From positions 1-44,486 of the IMG/VR virus record IMGVR_UViG_3300045738_000405: a stretch of 44,486 nt of DNA; one strand, 5' to 3'. Source of the DNA: a virus. A program made the position numbers and the translations under genes. Within the stretch, counting starts at the first letter, position 1, and the number at the start of each line of letters is the position of its first letter. Positions 39,463 to 44,486 of the stretch are shown here, in pieces. Under the pieces are notes generated by a model, which worked only from the letters and a program-made list of their open reading frames with translations, was not told the DNA's origin and did no database searches.

Positions 39463-39494
39463 AAAAAAGGACGCAGCGTTTAACTGTGTCCTTT
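39463..39494 (-). terminator. Intrinsic terminator at the end of the early polymerase transcript
   Basis: AAAGGACACAG pairs with CTGCGTCCTTT (one mismatch, 7-nt loop), followed on the minus strand by further T residues. It sits after RNA polymerase, the ParB-like gene and a 39-aa gene, and before SSB, matching the role of the T7 early terminator TE. Confidence 0.75.
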
Positions 39495-39508
39495 GGGGTG
39501 TGTTATTT
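39486..39508 (-). promoter_or_regulatory. Probable phage promoter overlapping the early terminator
   Basis: Minus strand reads ATAACACACCCCAAAGGACA, in register with the promoter family at 13 of 16 core positions; +1 near 39491. Its initial transcribed bases are the left arm of the terminator hairpin. It would drive SSB and replication genes. Confidence 0.45.
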
Positions 39509-39622
39509 ATTAAAGATTGCGTTAACGATTTGTGACGCTTCGACTGCTTCGTAACCTTGGTTGACAAGGTGCTTGTGGTATTGGCGAGGTGTGAAGCGTT
39601 TGATAATAGTTTCGTTATTCAT
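39503..39622 (-). CDS. Small protein, 39 aa
   Basis: ATG 39622 with AGGA 8 nt upstream opens a 39-codon frame: MNNETIIKRFTPRQYHKHLV, then NQGYEAVEASQIVNAIFNK. It is a helical, basic-to-neutral peptide of unknown role between the ParB-like gene and the early terminator. T7 has several such small early host-takeover proteins. Confidence 0.6.
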   Translation of the reverse strand: MNNETIIKRFTPRQYHKHLVNQGYEAVEASQIVNAIFNK

Positions 39623-39668
39623 TGTGCAATTCCTAAGTGATTGGTTATGAGAACAAGCGTCAATCGCG

Positions 39669-39691
39669 TTGTCCTTTGGTGTGGTTTAAAT
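39669..39691 (-). promoter_or_regulatory. Phage RNA polymerase promoter after the ParB-like gene
   Basis: Minus strand reads TTTAAACCACACCAAAGGAC, +1 near 39674, overlapping the stop of the ParB-like gene. There is no gene start here, so a ribosome-binding site does not explain the motif. Confidence 0.62.
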
Positions 39692-40732
39692 GCGTGTGTT
39701 GTTGATGAACTCAGCGGCTTCTAAGATTGCGTTGATGACGTCTTCTGATTGGTCTGTCTCAGCGTCTAGGAATGACGCTATGTCTTCTTTCGCGTGTTTC
39801 CATGCAAAGGCAAACTCTTGAAGTGTGCGTACTGATGAAGTCCCTGTGTGTGTGTTATGTCCAACTTTGGGTTGCTGTTCAAGTTTGGACTCGATAGGAG
39901 TAACAGACGCAGCTATGTCTTTTGTAAGTCCTTTCTCAAGGTCGCTTAATGCTTTGCTTTTGGCGTCGGCTGGGTTGACGATAGTTACTTCTTCTAACTC
40001 GTCTTCGTCAAAAGGACATCCTTCTTCATCGTATAAGTTGCCTTCTTCGATAGGAGTAGAATCAACGACTGACGCTGGGTGCGCGGATTGTTTACGTAAA
40101 CTATCCGCACACTCTTCATCCATGCTGAATAAGCGTGTCAATGCGTCTCGATGAATCCCTAGCTTTTCCGTAATAGAGCGTACTGACATTTCAGTGCGTA
40201 GCTGTTTGGCAAGTCGTAGGGCTTTTAGGTCGACTTCTCTGCGAGCTTCTTCTGTCCATTTAGCAAACGTCTTGTTTGACGTTATGATGCCTAAGTCTTT
40301 AAGTGAAGATTTGATTTTAGCCGAGTTGTAGCCTGCCATTTCGACAGCCATTGGTAGTAACTTTAGAATGGCTCGTTTCTGGTCACTGCCATTAGGCTTA
40401 GAGCCTGATTTCAAGTGCTCGAAGTTTGCAGCCATGGCGTAAACCATTGCGTCCTGCTCAGTACCTTCAATTAGCAATGCTGGTAATTCTTCACGTTCAG
40501 CACGTTCAAACGCAAAGTAGCGGTGGAAGCCGTCTACAAGTATCTTGCGTCCACGAACCTCAATAATGTTGATAGGAGGGAGGGCGTCTAAGGCGTCGAC
40601 ATAGTTATCAATGACGTCGTGGTTCATTTGCTCGCGCATTTGGTAAGTGTGGTCGATTACGACTTCACCTAGGCGTAAAGAGATAGTGTTTGCTGTAGCG
40701 AAAGCATTGTTTAATTCTGCAAAAGTTTTCAT
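39686..40732 (-). CDS. ParB-like (ParB/Srx fold) DNA-binding protein
   Basis: Residues about 15-105 show the ParB N-terminal pattern: DHTYQMREQMNHDVIDNYVD, PPINIIEVRGRKILVDGFHR and YFAFERAEREELPALLIEG. A helix-turn-helix follows (MSVRSITEKLGIHRDALTRL, about 180-200). ATG 40732 has GGAG upstream; a frame start at 40777 has none. At about residues 208-218 it contains CADSLRKQSAH, encoded by an inserted palindrome also found in the RNA polymerase. It may regulate transcription or segregate DNA; no parA partner is present. Confidence 0.8.
   Translation of the reverse strand: MKTFAELNNAFATANTISLRLGEVVIDHTYQMREQMNHDVIDNYVDALDALPPINIIEVRGRKILVDGFHRYFAFERAEREELPALLIEGTEQDAMVYAMAANFEHLKSGSKPNGSDQKRAILKLLPMAVEMAGYNSAKIKSSLKDLGIITSNKTFAKWTEEARREVDLKALRLAKQLRTEMSVRSITEKLGIHRDALTRLFSMDEECADSLRKQSAHPASVVDSTPIEEGNLYDEEGCPFDEDELEEVTIVNPADAKSKALSDLEKGLTKDIAASVTPIESKLEQQPKVGHNTHTGTSSVRTLQEFAFAWKHAKEDIASFLDAETDQSEDVINAILEAAEFINNTRI
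40079..40112. repeat. 34-bp palindrome inside the ParB-like gene, copy 1
   Basis: The arms GTGCGCGGAT and ATCCGCACAC (one mismatch) surround a core GTTTACGTAAAC that is itself a perfect palindrome. 33 of 34 bases match 41667-41700. It is read in frame as CADSLRKQSAH. Confidence 0.95.
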
Positions 40733-40804
40733 GTGTCGACTCCACGTACGATACTGATAAGGTATAAGGATGCCCACAGCCGTGTGGCCGTGAGCTAATT
40801 GTTC

Positions 40805-40824
40805 ACTATTGGTGTGTGTTAATT
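40805..40824 (-). promoter_or_regulatory. Weak phage promoter candidate after the RNA polymerase gene
   Basis: Minus strand reads TTAACACACACCAATAGTGA, like the family but with one extra base before TAG. T7 has promoters phi1.1A/B at this place. Confidence 0.35.
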
Positions 40825-40826
40825 AA

Positions 40827-43436
40827 TTAAGCGAAGCAGTAAGGTGACTCTAAGACTGACTTAGGGTCTAACGTGCCTCGGCTTGGGAGTGGCGGGAAGC
40901 TGTCACGCTTCTCTGGTGGTACTTGTTTCTTGAATTGCTCTAATAGCTCAGCGAAGTAATCGCCTTCATACAACTCAATGAATGACTCACGAATGACACT
41001 GTAGAACTCTTGTGTCTTCCCTGCGTGCGTTCCGAATGAGTCGTGGATAAGGGCGAAGTGTCTAATGCCTTTCTTATGACCATTCCATACTGTCAACATT
41101 AAGTGTGACGCATCTAATGAATGCACGATGTTAGGTGATATAGCATTGGAACTCTTACGCTTGTCTATCTCAGGTGTATCACGACGTAACGAGAGAACCT
41201 TACGTGCGCCTGCTAGTTGCGTTTCGACACGCTCGTCTTTAGTCATTCTGTAGTTTTGCACTACAGGGAAACCAAGAGGCGTTGTCCATGTAACAGGGCG
41301 TCCCTCACTAGCTACAATACGAGCACAAGCTTGCATCCAGTCCATTGCCTCAGCTGCTTTCACTACAGTGCTTTGTACACTTGTGTAGTTAAGCTTTGCT
41401 AAGTAGTTGGACAGTTCCATCATAGGGTAGAACGTGTCCAGTGAGCCGCGCTCGGTTCTCTTTAGGAGTGGGCTTTCAGCTTTATCCTTATCCTTGACGA
41501 AGGGCCTTAGGATGTCTTCTAGGATTTGGTCAGAGAAGCCGCGCTGCTTAGAGCCATAAGGAAACGTCATGCAATTACGCTTGGTAACTGAGCGATTGAT
41601 ACCGAAGTCTAGCCACCATTTAGCTAAAAGATGCTCAGGTGTCTTGGGCTTCTCGTCTGACTCTTGGTGCGCGGATTGTTTACGTAAACTATCCGCGCAC
41701 TTTGCATTCGCTATGGCCTCTTCAAGCTGTATTACTGTTTTCTCAGCTACTGAGCGGTAAATGTCGGCTGGCACTTCACTAGGTAGAAGGTTTACATAAG
41801 CACCACCCACTGCGTCACGGAAGGCTAACGACAAGTTTTGAATACCTGAGCATGAACCATCTAAAGCGATAGGAGTACGGCTGATGTGTTCTTCTGGGTT
41901 ATCACAGCGATAAGCAGCTACTAAGTCTATGGTGGCAGAGTACGCTTGAAACGGTTTGTCAGCGTCGCACCACTGGCGATAGTAGTAAGGGTTGTCAGCA
42001 ATCCCCATAAGCATTTCTTTGTTGTCTTCACACCACTTCACACGGTCGTCATAAGAAACCTTATCGACACCGAACAAGTTTGCTACGTGTACCTTTAGCC
42101 AGCGTAGACCGTCTTTGCCAAGCGGGAAGCCGTCAGCAAATTCAAGCAGTGCCTTCGTGTAGTCAGCGCCTTGTGGGTTGAGTGAAGGTAGAGGGTACAC
42201 TCGGCTTCTAAAGTCGACGTTATGTGGCATGTAGATAGCTTCATAGTCTTGGTAACGCTTGGCTGTGTCTAAGTTCTGCAAGTAAGCTAAGCGTTTACCT
42301 GTGATGCGTACGTTTTCTTCATGTACTGCACGTGCTGACAGTCGGTAAGCCTTGCGTGCCTCTTCGTTTGTGTCGATGTCCTTAGGTTTGTTAGGTACTG
42401 GCAGTAGCTCAGCGCGTGGTGTTCCTCCTAGCTCGCTGTTACGTTCCATAAGCTCGTTGAGTAGACGTAAGACGCGCTTATTCACTCGCCAGCGTGTTTG
42501 TTGTATCGCATTGACAGCCTCAAGAAGCTTAGGCATTTCGCTATATTTAAGCAGCTCCAAGTAATTGCGGTTACGCACCTTAACGAAAGGACGACGCTTG
42601 ATGTAGTCAGTCCAGTAACCACCGTTTAGCTCGCCTGCAATCCATGGCTTAGGAGGAATGACAGTAGGCTCTAGGATGGGCGCACAGTCGCGTAACGCTT
42701 CTTCAATGATGATGCTCGCGCCTTGCTTTGTGTCTTGGGTCGGACGCATAAAGATGGCTGTTTTGTTACCACCAGTAGGACGCTCATAGAACTCGACAAG
42801 AGAAACACATTCTTGAATAGCATCAATTACGACCATGCCTATGTGCATACAGACTTTTTCGTCCCATGCGTTCCACTCTTGGTCGTCTTGCTTAGCTAAG
42901 AATTTAATGACGCTTACCTTGCGTTTGTATTCCCCTTTCTCAGCTGCCATTTTAAGCATACCTTTATAGGCCACACGGTCTTTACGTCGCAGCTCGACAC
43001 AACGAACCTCGTCTTCAATCATGCGGCCTATGCGTATAGCAGTTGACGAAAGCATGGCACGTTCTGTCATTAGTCCCTCCATGATAGCCTTGAGTCCTAG
43101 CATGGCTGACACTCGGTAAGGTACTGACTCGATGTAAGGCTCAGCGATTCGTCTAGCGCCTGCTTTACCTTTGCCATTGATTACCCACTTCTCTAGGACA
43201 ATTGCGGCAGGCTCGATGTACATGCTTATGACTTTATCGCCATACGCTGTGTTGTCTTGTGAGTTGCTTTGCATTGCTTTGTTTAACTGCTTACGAAAGC
43301 GAACACGGCCAGCGTCACGCATACCCATTTCAAGGGACATTTGTTCTTTAATGAGTGAAGCAGAGACATCGTGAAGTGGTGCCAGTACGTCTAGCGTGTC
43401 GTCTTCTTGAAGTAGACTTAGTGTTGTACTTGTCAT
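40827..43436 (-). CDS. Single-subunit phage RNA polymerase (T7 gp1)
   Basis: The 869-aa protein has the T7 RNAP landmarks: ALDGSCSGIQNLS with the first catalytic Asp (about 524), NRSVTKRNCMTFPYGSKQRG with the catalytic Lys and Tyr (about 618-630), TPLGFPVVQNY before the specificity loop, LIHDSFGTHAG with the second Asp (about 797), and the required aromatic C-terminus YCFA. It is 14 residues shorter than T7 (883). A palindrome-encoded insert CADSLRKQSAH lies at about residues 579-589. ATG 43436 follows AAGGA. Confidence 0.97.
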   Translation of the reverse strand: MTSTTLSLLQEDDTLDVLAPLHDVSASLIKEQMSLEMGMRDAGRVRFRKQLNKAMQSNSQDNTAYGDKVISMYIEPAAIVLEKWVINGKGKAGARRIAEPYIESVPYRVSAMLGLKAIMEGLMTERAMLSSTAIRIGRMIEDEVRCVELRRKDRVAYKGMLKMAAEKGEYKRKVSVIKFLAKQDDQEWNAWDEKVCMHIGMVVIDAIQECVSLVEFYERPTGGNKTAIFMRPTQDTKQGASIIIEEALRDCAPILEPTVIPPKPWIAGELNGGYWTDYIKRRPFVKVRNRNYLELLKYSEMPKLLEAVNAIQQTRWRVNKRVLRLLNELMERNSELGGTPRAELLPVPNKPKDIDTNEEARKAYRLSARAVHEENVRITGKRLAYLQNLDTAKRYQDYEAIYMPHNVDFRSRVYPLPSLNPQGADYTKALLEFADGFPLGKDGLRWLKVHVANLFGVDKVSYDDRVKWCEDNKEMLMGIADNPYYYRQWCDADKPFQAYSATIDLVAAYRCDNPEEHISRTPIALDGSCSGIQNLSLAFRDAVGGAYVNLLPSEVPADIYRSVAEKTVIQLEEAIANAKCADSLRKQSAHQESDEKPKTPEHLLAKWWLDFGINRSVTKRNCMTFPYGSKQRGFSDQILEDILRPFVKDKDKAESPLLKRTERGSLDTFYPMMELSNYLAKLNYTSVQSTVVKAAEAMDWMQACARIVASEGRPVTWTTPLGFPVVQNYRMTKDERVETQLAGARKVLSLRRDTPEIDKRKSSNAISPNIVHSLDASHLMLTVWNGHKKGIRHFALIHDSFGTHAGKTQEFYSVIRESFIELYEGDYFAELLEQFKKQVPPEKRDSFPPLPSRGTLDPKSVLESPYCFA
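41667..41700. repeat. 34-bp palindrome inside the RNA polymerase gene, copy 2
   Basis: GTGCGCGGAT and ATCCGCGCAC are exact complements around GTTTACGTAAAC. The same peptide, CADSLRKQSAH, is produced as in copy 1. In the polymerase it lies in the variable stretch between DNA-contacting motifs, where T7 RNAP has a different loop. Confidence 0.95.
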
Positions 43437-43506
43437 GTTATATCCTTGATATTAATAAAGCTTAGTGAGTCTCACAGTCGGTACGATTGGACTGACGCTA
43501 TGCCAG

Positions 43507-43528
43507 ACTAAGAGTGTTATGTCTTAGT
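43507..43528 (-). promoter_or_regulatory. Leader hairpin upstream of RNA polymerase, possible RNase III site
   Basis: ACTAAGA pairs with TCTTAGT across an 8-nt loop, about 30 nt after the phage promoter start. The word CTCTTAGTCT is shared with the hairpins downstream of the two other closest promoter copies. The rest of 43437-43767 holds no gene that I can support. Confidence 0.5.
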
Positions 43529-43552
43529 GTTTGGCTGGGCGAGAAGACTTTG

Positions 43553-43574
43553 TTTTTCTAGGGTGTGGGTTATC
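43553..43574 (-). promoter_or_regulatory. Phage RNA polymerase promoter upstream of its own gene
   Basis: Minus strand reads GATAACCCACACCCTAGAAA, +1 near 43558. It would let the polymerase amplify its own transcription once a little is made. The 30-bp context is nearly the same as at 4716-4738. Confidence 0.68.
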
Positions 43575-43639
43575 AGATGAACGGTAAAAGAAGCCTGTCT
43601 CAGTGTCCTATAGGAAGGAGGCAAGCGGACGCCTTGTGC

Positions 43640-43655
43640 CAATCGCGTGACAGTC
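43640..43655. other. Probable integrase arm-type site, right
   Basis: CAATCGCGTGACAGTC is identical to 365-380. It lies about 110 bp inside the right repeat, as the left copies lie about 90-100 bp inside the left repeat. Confidence 0.5.
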
Positions 43656-43721
43656 ACAGGGTGTTTGTGTTCATTGATGGACGCAGTCTATTTCTTGGAC
43701 GTGAGAATTGCAAGCATAAAA

Positions 43722-43753
43722 AAAGCCCCGTAGCGTTTAAACTACGGGGCTTT
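43722..43753 (-). terminator. Phage-borne terminator downstream of tRNA-Leu
   Basis: AAAGCCCCGTAG pairs perfectly with CTACGGGGCTTT (8-nt loop), followed on the minus strand by a T run. It replaces the host tRNA terminator that integration moved to 179-209. It also stands between attP and the RNA polymerase gene in both the virion and the prophage arrangement. Confidence 0.9.
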
Positions 43754-43767
43754 CTGAGCTTTCGCAT

Positions 43768-43833
43768 TGTTGGTACCAGTAGGCGGACTCGAACCGCCAC
43801 ACCCGAAGGCAACGGATTTTGAATCCGTCGTGT
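43768..43833 (-). repeat. attR: attR: 66-bp direct repeat within the intact tRNA-Leu
   Basis: Exact copy of 211-276. The phage supplies this 3' portion of the tRNA gene and so keeps tRNA-Leu functional after integration; the exact crossover point within the 66 bp cannot be read. Confidence 0.95.
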
Positions 43834-43855
43834 CTACCAATTCCACCACACTGGC
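43771..43855 (-). tRNA. tRNA-Leu, anticodon CAA
   Basis: An 85-nt class II tRNA with encoded CCA. The anticodon loop is TTCAAAA (CAA, reads UUG), with D-arm GGTAGACACG, variable arm GCCTTCGGGTGT and T-arm GGTTCGAGTCC. The acceptor arms GCCAGTG/TACTGGT pair with G-U at both ends of the stem. The 5' 22 nt come from the host side and the rest from the repeat. The UUG codon it reads is used as a start codon by many genes of this phage, a coincidence I do not over-interpret. Confidence 0.95.
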
Positions 43856-43875
43856 CTTGAAAAAGGTGAGGCGTA

Positions 43876-43903
43876 TTCTATGTTATTTCTGAAATAAGTC
43901 AAT
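43876..43903 (-). promoter_or_regulatory. Promoter of tRNA-Leu
   Basis: -35 TTGACT (43903-43898), a 16-nt spacer and -10 TAGAAT (43881-43876), with a start about 14 nt before the mature tRNA 5' end. It is host sequence. Transcription continues toward the phage terminator at 43722-43753. Confidence 0.7.
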
Positions 43904-44013
43904 GGATATGGAAGTTATTTTTATCTTTTTAATATGACGTCGCTTGGAAGTACCTTTTTACGTGATTTTTCGATAAAATGCCGGGTCGTTTTTTCTAGGT
44001 AGTGTTCCCTATC

Positions 44014-44486
44014 ATGCTCGTTTCCGATTATCACTTTGATTTACCTGATTCATTGATTGCAAACTATCCAACACCGGATAGGACTGCCAGTCGGTTGTTG
44101 CACCTTGATGGCCCCAGTGGCGAGGTGGTTCATCGTCAATTTCCTGATGTATTAGATTTGGTGCAGCCGGGTGATTTGATGGTGTTCAACAATACTCGAG
44201 TGATTCCTGCTCGCGTGTTTGGGCAGAAAGAGTCTGGCGGAAAAATTGAGGTATTGGTAGAGCGGGTAATTGGTACGAACGAAGCGTTGGCACATATTCG
44301 CGCTAGTAAGTCGCCAAAGGAAAACAGCAAGCTGATTTTAGGGCAGGATAAAGGTGAGCAGATTGAAGTGACTATGTTGGGTCGCTCTGGTGCTTTGTTT
44401 CATCTTGCCTTTAATGAACCAGTGCTTGACGTGTTATCTCGTGTTGGTCACATGCCGCTGCCACCTTATATTGAGCGTCCTGATGA
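44014..44486 (+). CDS. queA: S-adenosylmethionine:tRNA ribosyltransferase-isomerase, 5' part
   Basis: The first 157 codons are present: [58 protein letters not shown] and [11 protein letters not shown] are QueA signatures. The enzyme adds the epoxycyclopentanediol precursor in queuosine synthesis in tRNA anticodons. It is a host gene, divergent from tRNA-Leu, and runs off the window. Confidence 0.95.
   Translation, partial: MLVSDYHFDLPDSLIANYPTPDRTASRLLHLDGPSGEVVHRQFPDVLDLVQPGDLMVFNNTRVIPARVFGQKESGGKIEVLVERVIGTNEALAHIRASKSPKENSKLILGQDKGEQIEVTMLGRSGALFHLAFNEPVLDVLSRVGHMPLPPYIERPD

Noticed and set aside
39686-40732. Plasmid-type partition system
   Set aside because: Only a ParB-like protein is present; there is no ParA-type ATPase and no parS array, and the element is integrated.
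43565-43822. Plus-strand frame of 85 codons near the right end
   Set aside because: It runs through the tRNA terminator and into tRNA-Leu on the opposite strand.

Overview
This window is almost entirely one integrated, temperate T7-like podovirus (Autographiviridae-type) sitting in a gammaproteobacterial chromosome. Host DNA is visible only at the edges. On the left are the start of a small DUF2986-type gene and a terminator. On the right are an intact tRNA-Leu(CAA) and the first 157 codons of queA. The host is probably a marine gammaproteobacterium (QueA and DUF2986 sequence style, ThyX/RNR-rich phage), but I cannot name a genus from this.

The prophage lies between two 66-bp direct repeats (211-276 and 43768-43833). 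These are the 3' part of the tRNA-Leu gene plus three downstream bases. The right copy belongs to the complete tRNA; the left copy is a cut-off 3' fragment. The tyrosine integrase lies directly beside the left repeat. Nearly all phage genes are on the minus strand, so the biological order runs right to left: single-subunit RNA polymerase, ParB-like protein, SSB (gp2.5), RusA-like nuclease, amidase-like RNAP regulator (gp3.5), primase-helicase (gp4), DNA polymerase (gp5), ligase, MazG, DUF3310, glutaredoxin, ThyX, NrdA/NrdB and exonuclease (gp6). Then follow portal (gp8), scaffold (gp9), capsid (gp10), tail tubes (gp11/12), internal virion proteins (gp13-16), two collagen-like fibres (gp17), holin, small terminase, endolysin and large terminase. 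After terL comes the region that should hold the virion genome ends (repeats, hairpins, one plus-strand gene), then the early genes headed by ardA and ending with the integrase.

On a circular or virion map the early operon (ardA to int) is followed by attP and then the RNA polymerase gene. Integration at attP therefore separates the early host promoter (3493-3521) from the RNA polymerase gene, which ends up at the opposite end of the prophage. The early leader carries an rRNA-like boxB-boxA antitermination signature, and attP carries a strong terminator facing the polymerase gene. Together these suggest a lysogeny switch in which integration itself disconnects the polymerase.

Phage-polymerase promoters are recognisable as a family of minus-strand sites close to TAACCCACACCATAGGA, very like the T3 promoter. 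Several are followed by hairpins of RNase III-site type. Other notable points are a 34-bp palindrome inserted in frame in two genes, an amidase homologue that has lost its catalytic residues, a large terminase whose best start appears to be AUA, many UUG starts, a nested gene in the lysis cassette, and a plus-strand membrane-protein gene with its own sigma70-like promoter.
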